Shown piece after piece: positions 20,802-31,778 of a stretch of DNA of 64,000 nt. Below the pieces are notes generated by a model that ran no database searches, had not been told where the DNA came from, and was given only the letters and a program-made list of their open reading frames with translations. Location: contig JAZGUH010000088.1 in NCBI GenBank assembly GCA_037893225.1, positions 904,501 through 968,500 of the forward strand, in the 5' to 3' direction. A program made the position numbers and the translations under genes. Position 1 is the first letter of the stretch, and each line of letters opens with the position of its first letter. Origin of the DNA: Hippasteria phrygiana. Taxonomy: Eukaryota > Echinodermata > Asteroidea > Valvatida > Goniasteridae.

Positions 20802-23734
20802 CAGTCAGCACGCAGCGTGCTGAAAATGCTTTCGTTTATTTGCAGCGTATGCATAAAACGCTCGGTAAATGCATATTCATGAGATTGGAGATCACATTTT
20901 CGAAATTAATTTCCCAGTTAACGTGTCTTTAAAAGTAAGATTCTAATTAAAAGACTGGCTGGAAATGGTATAGCCTTATTGTTTAGTGAGATTATTCAAA
21001 TTTTAAACGTCCATTTTGTGAAATATATGAACGAAAATGTGACCGTTGTTGTAGTGAATTTACGGTCGGTGAAAAATGTCTTTTTTCTAAACTAAACGAA
21101 GTTGGGCAGAAGAATCTGACGGGTTGAAGACAAGCTATAATATTAAGTTACCTATCTTTATAAATACGGTTCTCTTGATTATTCGAAACAGTCAGGATCA
21201 CTAAAAATGATGTCCATTCCGTATGCCCAGATTAGGAAAACAACGCAGCTTTGCAAGCACGTGGATGGCATGAGTGTGCTGTCCTCATTGGCCATATCCC
21301 TAAACGACTTTGCATCTTGACCAATCAGGCACCGCTAATTTAACACAAGGGCACTTTCATGTTTCAGGTACCCTGTTCCACATACAGGCGTATAATAAAG
21401 TGTGAAGGCGGAGTAAAGGCGCCAGACTAGAAAATATAATCGTTGCGTAATGCGCACATGTCTTCTCGGAATAGGGAAAGTACATGTAAAATGATGTATT
21501 GTAAACACATCACAAAGATTGCCAGGCTGCTTTTTTGTCATTTTTGTCTATTTTTTTTCAATGACAAATGTAATATATCCACAACCTAAGTTCTACAGCC
21601 TGGAATTGAAAATGGGCTAGTAAATCGAAATTGTGTGCCGATAAAAAGTTGTCTTTTAATGATTTTCCTTTTCATTTAGTTTTGGCTCAAACTGATTAAA
21701 AACAAAAGGGGAAACCACTTTTTCTTTGACGGGTTTGGCCAAAAGAAGTATTGTAAAATGTAAATATAGGCTACCCACAATGCTATTTCCTGTAAAGGGG
21801 GGGGGGGGGGGGGAGATACCCTATCATTAGTAGTATCAATTGTTGTATTCCTATAACATTCATATGTTAATTGTAGATCATGGATGACATTAATAATAAA
21901 TGATGCTTTAATGAATACAACTAAAACCTGTGTACCATTTTCACTGTTATTTTATTTTCACAAGCAGCTACAAATGTTTTGTATACAAGGAACTGAAAGA
22001 CTTTTAAACAAAAATAATATTTCAAAGAAGGGCACAAGACATTGCAGAAATGACATTTTCACACTTTTTACATTAAGTCGAAAGACATGAAAATGTGTTT
22101 ACAAGAGTAAACATGACACTACATGTTAAGTTTTTCTACATGTATACTTAAATCAAACACCAATAAATAATAAGTTCTTCAATACATAACATTTTGCAAG
22201 GTTTCGGTGTTGAGATTTATGGGAAATTCATGAACCACAAAACATTTAGAGGCATATGGCATTGCTGAAAAATGCCCAAGTAAACTGCATTTTCTACCAA
22301 AAGATATGATTCAAAATTGCAAAAACTAGTCTTTAGAATTAAAAGAAGACTGTGCAGTGGAATGTCCAATAAAAAAAATACATGTATATGTACCAGGCAT
22401 GCAACCTCACAAAAAAATGAGGAAATTCCAATCTTTACAAGAGTTTGTGTTTTTCAATTTTCAATAGCATACCATAAGTGTGAAGTGAAAAACGAGGAAT
22501 CAGCTGATCCGATGAAAAGTTGCATGCCTGATGTACATGCGTTTCAACAAAACCGGAGTCGTTTTAACATTTCTAAAAATCTGTCTATAATACATGGACT
22601 CGTACATACACACTGGACTTCAATGACAGCACACTTGTTGTCATTTGTTAAATTTTTAACACATTTCGAGAGTAATATTATAAGTCTTTAAGTGATGAGC
22701 AATTCCTTGGAATGAAAACACATCGAAACCCACGTTTAAAACAGGGTACGAATTGTCAAAGGTACGAGTTGTGCAAACGAGTGTCTTATTCTTCCATGGT
22801 CTAAGGTACGAGTTGTCCAATGTACGACTACGAGTTGTCCAAACCTAGGTACGAGTTGTCCAAACCTAGGTACGAGTTGTCCAAACCTAGGTACGAGTTG
22901 TCCAAACCTAGGTACGAGTTGTCCAAACCTAGGTACGAGTTGTCCAAACCTAGGTACGAGTTGTCCAAACCTAGGTACGAGTTGTCCAAGGTGCGAGTTG
23001 TCCAATCCAAGGTACGAGTTGTCCAAGGTACGAGTTGTCCTGTTACCCAGTTCACAGTACTACTAGGCTGAGAAACTCTGAAACATAAAAAAAAACACAT
23101 TATAAATGTTTTTATAACACATCCAAATTTGCATTTCATAAACATGTATGCCACATGCATGTGAAACGGGACAGGAACCTATTTATATCGACATGCCTTT
23201 CTCTCGCCGCATCGCGCAATAAGCGCCCATGTACGTACACAGTGACGTCATTGACATCAGACATTTCCCCGTGTAAGTTTGTAATTTTCGCCAACATTTA
23301 GCATCGAAATAAAAATCGCTCGTTGAACCTGCAGACATGGAAATAGTACGGATCGAAAGCATAACTCTTCAAGTGTCCAACAAACGACAAATTTCATCTC
23401 AAAATATCTCGAAACAGTCAGGATCACCAAAAACGTGCAGGTAGTTCAAAAAACTATATTTTTCATACCTTATTTTACAAGCCTAGTAAACAGCCTTCAC
23501 AACGAAACAAATGTTTAAAAATTGTATTATTCGATGCAGAAAGAAAGACATTTTTACTCACAACTCCATGTTGGCCGGAAACTGCAGCGAAAATGGGCTT
23601 TCCTATCTATTTTCTAGAGGCACTACCGAACGCTCGCAAAAACCTCGTGAATTCTCGTAGGTCCGAGACCGTCAACTCGCTGCAAATAAAACGTCGCCGG
23701 GCACCTCATTATCGAGTACGCTGCGCGCTGACTG
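20802..23734. mobile_element. 2.9-kb TIR transposon with ATAA duplication, non-autonomous
   Basis: The ends CAGTCAGCACGCAGCGTGCT and (inverted) CAGTCAGCGCGCAGCGTACT match 18 of 20 bases, and TTTATTTGCAGCG recurs in both subterminal regions. ATAA flanks both sides (20798-20801 and 23735-23738), and removing one copy restores the retrotransposon frame. The interior has a G run (about 21797), a 21-bp minisatellite, a TCGAAACAGTCAGGATCAC direct repeat (about 21184 and 23410) and no transposase. The superfamily is unclear; 4-bp duplications occur in several. Confidence 0.85.
22803..23040. repeat. 21-bp minisatellite
   Basis: Seven uniform units (22830-22976) beginning ACGAGTTGTCCAAACC are flanked by shorter degenerate ACGAGTTGTCC variants. 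Because 21 is a multiple of three, several frames stay open on both strands (for example the YELSKPR heptad); these are not genes. Confidence 0.93.
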
Positions 23735-24271
23735 ATAAGCTTGAAAACAAAGCTGCGTGTCTATCATTATCAAGCTGCAGTACTGACTTCTCTGTTGTAA
23801 GCCTGTGAAACTTGGACAACCTACAGCCGCCACATCAGAAAGCTGAACCACTTCCACCTTTCCTTTTTGCGCAAGATCTTACGCATCATCAGATGGCAAG
23901 ACAAGGTCCCTGACACTGAAGTCCTCAAGCGAGCGGAATTGCCCAGTGTAGGAGCTTTGATCATGAGAGCTCAGCTTCGCTGGTCAGGTCATGTAGTACG
24001 AATGCCTGATGATCGGCTCCCCAAAAAGATATTCTATGGGGAACTAACAACAGGCAAAAGATCTGCTGGTGGTCAATTCAAGAAATACAAGGATTGCCTT
24101 AAAACAACCATGAAGCAGTGCAACATCAATGTGAGTAACTGGGAAGAACATGCCCAGGATCGAACGACATGGCGAAGATCATCCAACGAAGGTGCATCAA
24201 GCTTCGAAGCCCGTCGCATCAGGGAGGCTGAGCTGAAACGACAGCAACGGAAATCACGCTTTCCTGCGTGA
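23735..24271 (+). pseudogene. C-terminal region of the non-LTR ORF
   Basis: It resumes with SLKTKLRVY, hits an in-frame TAA where related proteins read LLYACETW, then ACETWTTYSRHIRKLNHF and an uninterrupted frame from about 23867 to the TGA at 24269-24271: WQDKVPDTEVLKRAELPSV, QLRWSGHVVRMPDDRLPK, GELTTGKRSAGGQFK. This Lys/Arg-rich tail follows RT in the family and probably binds nucleic acid; that role is inferred. Confidence 0.88.
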
Positions 24272-24450
24272 CCAACCCACCCCCCCCCCCCCCCCCCCCC
24301 CCCCCAAGATCTAGTGTGTCCAGTGTGTGAACGCAGCTTCCTGACTATTAGCTATCAGCGACCACACAACACCAACTAGCATGGAGATGTTGGCTGTCAT
24401 CTTCGAGTTTCGAAGGACGAACTATATAATTTAATACAGCTCTATGCTTT

Positions 24451-24640
24451 TGCTACGTTCCAATCACGTCGTGTTTTCCGTGTTCACGAGTTCACAGGTC
24501 TGGTAACTCGTATTCACCAGTGGTGAACTGGAGGCGGGATTTTCTTCTTGAGTTCACGACTTGCTTGACGACCTGTGCGCGTTCGCATTGGTGCAACCAT
24601 CTCGTAAATACGAGAAACACGACGCGATTGGAACGCAGCA
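24451..24640. mobile_element. 190-bp MITE, TGCTRCGTTCCAATC ends
   Basis: TGCTACGTTCCAATCACGTC at the left is mirrored by GACGCGATTGGAACGCAGCA at the right, with about 30 paired bases (few mismatches). TTT on both sides is too short to call a duplication. Confidence 0.8.
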
Positions 24641-26257
24641 TTTTCCCCAGCTTCCCATTCGAATTACGCCCCCTCAGAGGATTGTTTTAAAAGGAAAAAT
24701 GGCGCCCTCTATCGCCCCTCCCGACTCCCGTATCCGTGAATCCGCGTTTTTTAGGGGGGGGGGTGGGGGGGGGGGGGGGACTTTCGGGTGGCGGGGTATT
24801 CTGCAATTACTCCGAAAACACTTCAAAACAGCAGCTTGAAAATTCCAATTTATGAACCTAGAGCTGGGAAAATAGAGGAGAATTTTTCTGACAATACTTC
24901 AGACAAAAAACAAAGATCGCAGAAAGGAAAGATCGGACACTCCCACTGATCCTGATTGCGCTTTGGCCATTCAAGTTGTAGACGGCCGTCCGCCACATTA
25001 CCACTCCATCCATAGCCGTATCCCCAAACGTAACGCGAACGTATAGGCCCACTACGTATTCACATGTACACAGCTAGGCACGCGCTATGGCTAGGAATGG
25101 AGGCGTCACAATGTTTATTTTGGATGTTCCCATTGATTTCCACTATATAATGGAGATCAATGGATGTTCCACACATGCGCGCGCGTGCACGCACGGTTAT
25201 TTCAAAATAACTAATCAACGTTGGAAATGGGGAGTGGAAATATGGCGGCTGTTGGCGACATCTGTGCGTAAAGCGCGCAGCGGCCAATGCGCAATCCAGA
25301 TTTGTATACATAGAGATCAGTGGACACTCCGCTGAAAAAGTGAAACAGGAAATAGTTGCTCATGGGGAAGGGCGCCCTCATCATACCTTTGGTAGGTAAA
25401 ACTTGCGACCAACCGAAGTGTTCCTGTAGTTCACGATGGAGAAAAAACAAAGACTTGGTGCTCCGCACTGAAATAATTGCAGCAAATGGGCAAGGATTGG
25501 TCTTACCATCACATACTTAATGTTTCTCCCTCCTTTTTTTCTTTCTTTCTTTCATTATTCATTCATTTATTTATTAATTCTGAATTTCTGGAGCAAAGTT
25601 TGATTTCATTTATTTTTTAGATGCTTAATTTCATTGATAGATAAACGCGTGCTTTTACTGTTTATCATTAAAACCAACCCAACTATGGATACTTCCTGTT
25701 ACAACAAAGATGTGTTTTTTTTCTGTTTATACATTAAACAAATTCCACCCATAAGGAATAAATAAAATCTGATACCTGCCAACTTAAAACCAATATCTCA
25801 ACATTTCAATCTGGTTTTCACATGTGAAAAAAATTCAGTCCATAATTGACTGCATATTGGCCCGTCTCATCCCCTCAATAACTAAATAAAATTGTGCAAA
25901 TGTATTCCCTGATTTATAAATATCACTAAATCATGTCACTAAAGCACGTAACTACATGTATTATAATGGAGGTACCTCCGTGATATTATTTATCCATTCA
26001 CTTATACCTTTTTGTCTCTTCATTTCTTTATTTTGTCATCTTTGTGAAGTTTTTTCTTCATTAGTGAAAATCCCGCTCGCATTTTACACCCGATGCTGTA
26101 CTTCTCGTATGGGTTCACTGTAGCCGCAAGCACGCGTTTACCTATCAAACGCTATGGACGCCCTTTATAGTAGAAAATAATGACGTGGTAGCGTTTCATC
26201 GGGCGCTGTACAAAAAGATACCCAGTGCCCGATCTTTCCCTTCTACGATCTTAGACA
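24641..26257. other. Intergenic, no gene; G runs and simple sequence
   Basis: It holds a broken G run (about 24756-24779), TTTC and ATTT simple repeats near 25530-25580, and ATGGCGCCCTCTATCGCC, which is shared with about 9490. No coding frame stands out. Confidence 0.5.
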
Positions 26258-26510
26258 AAACGTGAAAACGGAGCAATTTATAGACGTCAGGGAATTATCA
26301 GGTCGCGGCACTACAATCCCAGCCAAATCTCGTTGGGCCCCCGCCCCGGCTCCCTCGGTCAATGTTGGCTCTCATTGCGCAGTGTGCGCTCCAGCTTTAG
26401 ATTACAACATTGAGCGGGGGGGGGGGGGGGGGGGGGGCGGGAATGTAGACTATTTCCAACGATTGTTGGCCGACAATCATTGGAAAACGATACATCAGGT
26501 GCCAATTTCA
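26258..26510. repeat. Dispersed repeat with a long G run
   Basis: GGAGCAATTTATAGACGTCA (about 26272) and ACATCAGGTGCCA (about 26492) recur in the same order near 34688 and 34882, so this is a diverged dispersed repeat. A G run lies at about 26407-26428. Confidence 0.55.
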
Positions 26511-26517
26511 CGGAACT

Positions 26518-26722
26518 GCTAAGCACAAAAAAATTCTTAGCACCAACAATTACTTAGGCTGGTAAAAACCGGTTACCAGCCAAAGGGCCATGGGATTTTC
26601 ATGCTAAGCAAACAACAGCTGAATGCCAGCCACAAGCGATACACTTCACATCAACATTTGGCTGGTAATCCTGTATTTACCAAGGAAGACTTTTCATGCT
26701 AAGCAAATGTTTGTGCTTAGCA
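26518..26722. mobile_element. TGCTAAGCAC-ended dispersed element, copy 1
   Basis: The ends TGCTAAGCACAAA and TTTGTGCTTAGCA are inverted copies 13 bases long, 205 bases apart. The interior has GGCTGGTAA and GTTACCAGCC segments. Related copies are near 35738-35900 and 43960-44126. Confidence 0.7.
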
Positions 26723-26742
26723 TCGCCATAAAATTGGCCCCA

Positions 26743-26805
26743 CACTGCAAAAACTATATGGTGTTAATCTAACACCATGTGGTGTTTATATTGGGCGACG
26801 TGGTC
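26743..26805. repeat. Partial CACTGCAAAAA MITE
   Basis: CACTGCAAAAACTATATGG and ACACCATGTGGTGTTTATAT match the complete element at 37391-37499; the right end is lost. Confidence 0.65.
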
Positions 26806-27392
26806 CAATCCTGGATCCTCCCCTGTTGTATACTATGTTTCTTATGTTTCGTAACTCTTTTAGTATACAATTTATCTCCAGATCCCATATAGGCCTACTT
26901 TGAGTACACTTCTACACAGCCTGAGAATATTCCAGGCCTAGGATCTGAAAGGTATTTTTATATTAAACCCAGGATATCCAGGTAAGGGACTGAACCCGTT
27001 CAAACCTCAGAAGTCTCTCTACTTTGCAATACTGTGCAGACCTTCCAGAAATCTAACTCAACGTTAACACTAGTTTAAAATGCAATGACTTGGCTCAAGT
27101 TATTATTAGCATCACTATTGTACGATTACTTCCAGTTATGTTAACATTCGACAAGTCTATTCAGAATATATTGTACTCAGGTATTGCTGGAATATAGGAA
27201 TTGCTCTGTTGGTTAAATAAAGAGAGAGGGAAACTGGATATAGTCTTTGAACTGTGCTGCTGGATTATGCCTCATGTTATATGCACGGAATTAAAACTGC
27301 AAACAAACATGTTATTATGAGTTTTGCTGTGGTTCCTGCTGTCCAACTTTTGTCATTATTTGTTTCTCCAGAATCATGAGAGGCCGACTCGC
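26806..27392. other. Intergenic, no gene recognised
   Basis: No coding frame, paired ends or tandem structure is visible. Confidence 0.4.
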
Positions 27393-27545
27393 ACAAGTGT
27401 GTCAACACCTGCAATCGGGGACCTCCTATTGTCCTCATTGTTCATACTTTAACCTTTTTGGCAAGTACCCTCACACGATTTTCAGCCGGGGACTTTTCTC
27501 AACCGGGGACCCTATTGTTCTCTATTGTTAAAGTTCCCCAATTGA
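27393..27545 (+). repeat. Dispersed repeat (GGGGACCTCCTATTGTCC type)
   Basis: It matches 17463-17590 and, inverted, 45624-45775: CAACACCTGCAATCGGGGAC, CACACGATTTTCAGCC and AACCGGGGACCCTATTG segments occur in order. Confidence 0.65.
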
Positions 27546-27737
27546 ATGAAAAAAACAAACATACACACAACTCATATGTATCTTTCCCAAGATTTCTTTA
27601 AGAAGCCGTACTTAGACTGGATATTACGATGAAGAGTTTTATATATAGACTTAAAAGTTGAACAAATACCAGTTTTGGATTTTCACGCCCAAGACATTAT
27701 TCACCTGATAATAATCTGAACACAGTGTACTACAGTA

Positions 27738-28347
27738 TGTCCCCAAAAGAGTGTCACTCTAACTATAAAAGGTCAATTTTGAAAATGTTTGATTGTGCAG
27801 ATACTCCATATCTAGGGCCAAATTCCCTATGAGTTTCATTTAATTTCAATCACGCATCACTGTACAATGGTCAATTGATCACAACATTCTTGGACACTGA
27901 CCAAGTTCCTTGCCTTAATGAATTTCAGTGCTGTGTTATGTAAGCTGTTTAAAATCCTGCATGTTGTGAAAAGGGCAGCGGTTTGGATTGGAATCATTTG
28001 CCTGGCTATCAGTCATCATGGCAAGACCTCAGTTTTTAATAATGCTCAAGGGCAAATGATTCCAATCCCAAACCATTTCAGCCTTTTTTTCACAACATCC
28101 AGGATTTTACACAGCTTACATAACACAGCACTGAAATTGATTAAGACAATTATAGGAACTTGGTCACAGTGTCCAAAAATGCTGTTGTGATCAATTGACC
28201 ATTGTGCAGTGATGCATGACTGAAATTAATTGAGACTCATGGGGATTTAGGCCAAGGATAGGGAGTATCTGCACACTCAAAAAAATTCAAAATTGACTTT
28301 ATGGTTTTGTAGTTATTTCAGAAATAGAGTGCCACTTTTTTGGGACA
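27738..28347. mobile_element. TA-flanked foldback MITE with arms of about 300 bp (Tc1/mariner-like)
   Basis: The element is almost entirely an inverted repeat, centred near 28040. TGTCCCC at the left and GGGACA at the right are each flanked by TA (27736-27737 and 28348-28349). Arms share GTGCTGTGTTATGTAAGCTG / CAGCTTACATAACACAGCAC and TGGTCAATTGATCACAAC. A TA duplication is typical of Tc1/mariner; no transposase is present. Confidence 0.85.
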
Positions 28348-28539
28348 TACATGTATAGGGCCTATATGCAACTTGCACTATGTGCTAACTACAGGTTGTC
28401 CAATAAACAAACGGGCAGACATACACCTTGGTATGCTACCATGCATATTCCACATGGCACAGGCAGGTGGTAAAAGTCCAATCCGTCAGACCAGGGGCTG
28501 GACCCTCCTGCTCGTTGCCAATTTTGTTTTGTTTTTTTT

Positions 28540-29127
28540 GCTTGTAAGGGCCTACGTCTAAAGTACCGTGGCAAACCAGAAACAAAGCAAAACCATGTAC
28601 ACGGGTCGTATTTTGGGTAAGCACTTAAAAAGACCAACCAAAATGACATCGTCACGCCTTGTGCCTATTCAATAAAGCCTTGTGCCTATTCAGTAAGGCC
28701 CAGTGCGCTTTCAGTAATACATGACGATGTCGTTTTGGTGGTTCTGGAACAGTGCCTTCCCTTAATTTGCGTACGGGTGAGAACAAAATAAAGAGGTTAA
28801 ATGGCGCCACCATTAAATGGCGCCACCAACGTTGAGAAAGTTTGCTTGTAAGGGCCTACGTCTAAAGTACCGTAGCAAACCAGAAACAAAGCAAAACCAT
28901 GTACACGGGTCGTATTTTGGGTAAGCACTTAAAAAGACCAACCAAAATGACATCGTCACGCCTTGTGCCTATTCAATAAAGCCTTGTGCCCATTCAGTAA
29001 GGCCCAGTGCGCTTTCAGTAATACATGACGATGTCGTTTTGGTGGTTCTGGAACAGTGCCTTCCCTTAATTTGCGTACGGGTGAGAACAAAATAAAGAGG
29101 TTAAATGGCGCCACCAACGTTGAGAAA
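28540..29127. repeat. Tandem duplication, period about 304 bp, containing a TIR MITE
   Basis: GCTTGTAAGGGCCTACGTCT starts at 28540 and again at 28844 with only a few differences over about 285 bases. Copy 1 has an extra ATTAAATGGCGCCACC. Inside each copy, CCAAAATGACATCGTCA and TGACGATGTCGTTTTGG are inverted ends of a roughly 134-bp MITE (28621-28754 in copy 1). Confidence 0.9.
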
Positions 29128-29375
29128 GTGTGTCCTCCCACCCCCCCCCCCCCCCCCCCCCTCCCCCCCAAAAAATATTTTGGGAGTCAACTTCCCCATA
29201 AAAAATCGTCTTCCCCAGTCGCCTCCCCCCCCCCCCCTCCCCCTGTAAATTTCGCAAACGGACAAAATAATAGTGTTATTAAAAAAATACTGTGAGCGGC
29301 CCCCCCCCCCCCCCTGTAACATCCAGCCACCCCCCCCCCCCCCCCCCCATGGCGAGATCCCTGGCTACGCCACTG
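29128..29375. repeat. Cluster of four C runs next to a hAT-like right end
   Basis: C runs lie at about 29139-29170, 29226-29242, 29300-29314 and 29331-29348. CCCTGGCTACGCCACTG follows at about 29360-29376, matching the right end of CAGTGGCG-type elements. Long Pro/Gly frames here are artefacts. Confidence 0.7.
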
Positions 29376-29376
29376 C

Positions 29377-29830
29377 TTATTAGCGGCCACATTATTTATT
29401 TATTTTCGAAAATGCTAATGAGTCCTGTGCGTTTAGTACACAAAAATTACTGTAAAATAAATGTTAGTCTTCTATTTAACTTTTAGTTTTTACATAGGCC
29501 TAAATGATTGCCACAAAATTATTTCATAAATGTTCATCTTTGTACGAGTACGTCAAGTTTCACTAGGCCGTGTGTATTTTAGATTTTCGGAAGTGAAAGG
29601 TCAATTTTTGGCACGAAATTTCTCTTTCATAATAGGCGATTTGTCAGTTTCCATAAATTGATATGCTAGTAATAATTTACTAAGGCCCTTTTCGGTGGTG
29701 ATTTTCTTAAGATGCCAATGTACCAAAAATAATTGCAAATGTTACAATTTTTTACCGTTATTTCCCTATTCGAGGTCTCTGGAAGCGCGCCACCATCAGG
29801 AGTGAACTTTCAAGCTCTATTGCGCAGTAC
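29377..29830. other. Intergenic, no gene recognised
   Basis: It is A/T-rich sequence without a credible coding frame. Confidence 0.4.
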
Positions 29831-29955
29831 CCCCCCCCCCCCCCCCCGGCATTTGAGGCGTCATAAAAAACAAAAGGAAATAGTGTTTTTGCGACGGTTT
29901 TAAGACGGTTTAGACGTTGTTTGCCCTCGCTGGCACAAAAAGCTGGATACGCTAC
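29831..29955. mobile_element. Degenerate hAT-like MITE (6988 family)
   Basis: A C run is followed by GGCATTTGAGGCGTCATAAA, TTTTAAGACGGTTTAGACG and AGCTGGATACGCTACG, in the order of the 6988-7150 element. The left end and duplication are lost. Confidence 0.8.
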
Positions 29956-30249
29956 GGCAATCAGTTTTAGCCTGTAAAAATCAGGTTTAGAATAAGGATT
30001 TCTCATATTTCTGATACATTTTGTCGATCGAGGCTAAACATGTCGCAGACTCAACGTGTGAAAGGTAGGTACAAAGAAGTTATAGAAAAAAATCAATACA
30101 AATTTGTATAACTATACAGTTAATTTTAAAGTTATCAACACTTCCCCTCCCGTCCAATCCCGGCACAAAATTACAGTCTATTGACCAAAACCATGATTCG
30201 TTCTCCGCATTCAATAATTATAAAACTATTGGAGTTAAGGAGTTGTAGG

Positions 30250-30261
30250 CAGTGGCGTATA

Positions 30262-30292
<31 letters not shown>

Positions 30293-30671
30293 AGGGGAAT
30301 TGCAATTTTTTCCGGAAAAGTGGCTCAAATACGTCCTTACATAGTATGTACTATGTACCCATACGGGGTACTTCTATTGTAGACTTCACTTTCCTTCTTC
30401 TATTCTCCTTTGTCCCTATTTAAATCTCAACTAGCTCCATAGCGTTAACTTTGTGGGATACCTGGATTTCTAAAGACTCGCTCGTGGGGTACCATTGTCC
30501 CCATTGTTACCCTTTCTTCCGGCACCCTGTAAGGAGACCAATGTACGAACACATAAAACAAACAACTTAACAACAAAAACACAAACAAACACAAACAAAC
30601 AAACAAACAAACGGAAAATGTCGCTGGGGGTTAACTTCCCCGATCCCGGTCCCGCACTGGATACGCCACTG
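30250..30671. mobile_element. hAT-like MITE, 422 bp, 8-bp TSD
   Basis: CAGTGGCGTATACATT and TGGATACGCCACTG are inverted ends. GTTGTAGG is duplicated at 30242-30249 and 30672-30679. A G run of about 27 bases sits immediately inside the left end, and AAACAAAC repeats lie near 30560-30612. Confidence 0.93.
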
Positions 30672-30770
30672 GTTGTAGGCAAATAGAAGTCTCGTAAAAA
30701 AAAAATGGAAAAATCATGATTTTAGTCTTCCGTCTCCACATTTTGCTCATTAACATTTGAACTTAATCGT

Positions 30771-30895
30771 GATTAAAGGGACACACTGCGTTTGAGGCCG
30801 CCCAATTGGGCTACATAAAGCGTTGGTCCTGAAACTACCGTATCGTTGGAAAGATCATTCAAACGCATAATATAAAATAATGTACACAACTATCC
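30771..30895. repeat. TTAAAGGGACACACTGCG repeat (T2/Kolobok-like end)
   Basis: ATTAAAGGGACACACTGCG ... TTGGAAAGATCATTCAAA ... AATGTACAC parallels 32411-32490 (TTAAAGGAACGCACTG ... TTGGAAAGATCATTTAAA ... ATTGTACAC). The TTAAAGGRR start resembles T2/Kolobok MITEs; the other end is not found. Confidence 0.55.
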
Positions 30896-30989
30896 TTTGA
30901 GAATGTGCCGTTTGTCTGAAAATTGTTGGCGAAAAGAATTTCGGGGACCGAGTGCCAGTTTGGTTCGGAAAAGTCAGACCGTTGGAATT

Positions 30990-31160
30990 CAGAGTGGCCC
31001 TTCCCAGCCAGCAAGCCAAGTGGGGCCCTGTTGGGCCTTTGATGGGCAACCGAGTGGGCCCCAATTGGGTTGCCCATAGGCCTGTGGGTCCAATACAGTT
31101 TTGGCTGATGGGCCAATTGGGTCCCAAATGGGCTAGCCCAAATCTGCCCAAAAGAGTCCT
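30990..31160. repeat. Degenerate GGCCCAATTGGG-type repeat
   Basis: Variants of TTGGGCC, CCCAATTGGG and GATGGGC recur about a dozen times in both orientations. Gly/Pro-rich frames on both strands are products of this repeat, not collagen-like genes. Confidence 0.65.
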
Positions 31161-31280
31161 ACATGGGTACTTTTGGCGCCTTTTTGGTTGCGTACAGGTT
31201 TCACTATGTGCGGCGCCAGTCTGAATGTCAGATGTGTTTCTTTTTTCCCTCACTTCTCCGTAAATATTATACATTATGGT

Positions 31281-31770
31281 CAGTGGTGTAACTACAGCGG
31301 GGCACGGTGGGCACGCCCCCCAGATGACATCCGTACCCCCCCCCCCCCCCCCCCGGGTGCCGCGCCGTTTGAAATCATGAAATGTATAGGCCTACAAGAA
31401 ATCATGTAATAATAAATCATTGTTATGCTTATATAGCGCTTTCCATCGTATCAACGATCTCAAAGCGCTTTACAATTATTACCCCGTTCATCATGCCCTG
31501 GACCACGCGGCAGCCGATATCAGCGCTCAATTGGCCTCTACCCTCTCATGTACCCATTTATACTCCTGGGTGGAGAGAGGAAATTGTAGTTAAGTGTCTT
31601 TCCCAAGGGCACAAACACCATGTTCTTGGCAGGGTTCGAACCTACGTACCATCGTACCACGTACCATCGTACATGAGTCGAGCACCGTAACCACTAACTT
31701 TCAGTGCCGCCCTTGAAAAAAATGGGTGCCCCCCCCCCCCCCCCTGAAATTGTACTTAGTTACGCCACTG
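31281..31770. mobile_element. hAT-like element, 490 bp, 8-bp TSD, with a nested SINE-like repeat
   Basis: CAGTGGTGTAACTACAGC and TTAGTTACGCCACTG are imperfect inverted ends, flanked by ATTATGGT (31273-31280 and 31771-31778). C runs sit near both ends (about 31337 and 31730). About 280 bases in the middle are a separate repeat. Confidence 0.92.
31408..31700 (+). repeat. Nested repeat with TATATAGCGCTTTCC and a B-box-like GGTTCGAACC
   Basis: TATATAGCGCTTTCCATCG and CAAAGCGCTTTACA form an inverted head. GGCAGGGTTCGAACC near 31639 resembles a Pol III B box. This looks like a widespread marine-invertebrate SINE-like repeat, nested in the hAT element. Confidence 0.6.
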
Positions 31771-31778
31771 ATTATGGT

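Larger units (their letters stand above)
15600..24430 (+). mobile_element. Non-LTR retrotransposon (APE endonuclease and RT), decayed and interrupted three times
   Basis: The element has a 5' leader of about 330 bases, an endonuclease region, a reverse transcriptase with YADD, a C-terminal region and a 3' tail (AACTAGCATGGAGATGTTGG ... AAGGACGAACTAT) near 24380-24430. The translated frames are of the kind often annotated as craniofacial development protein 2-like plus RT. Inserts at 17380-18711, 19810-20789 and 20802-23734 split it. The element itself is therefore about 3.6 kb. Clade is uncertain. A C run follows the stop at about 24279. Confidence 0.88.

Noticed and set aside
22803..23040. 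Repeat protein with YELSKPR heptads
   Set aside because: Open frames on both strands arise because the 21-bp unit lacks stops; flanks are non-coding.
29056..29390. Pro- or Gly-rich proteins around 29 kb (also 6.7, 42.5 and 48.8 kb)
   Set aside because: They are caused by C/G homopolymers inside MITEs.
30859..31274. Collagen-like or Gly/Pro protein near 31 kb
   Set aside because: It is a degenerate GGCCCAATTGGG repeat read in several frames on both strands.
31636..31660. tRNA gene at GGTTCGAACC
   Set aside because: Only a B-box-like word is present, within a dispersed repeat.
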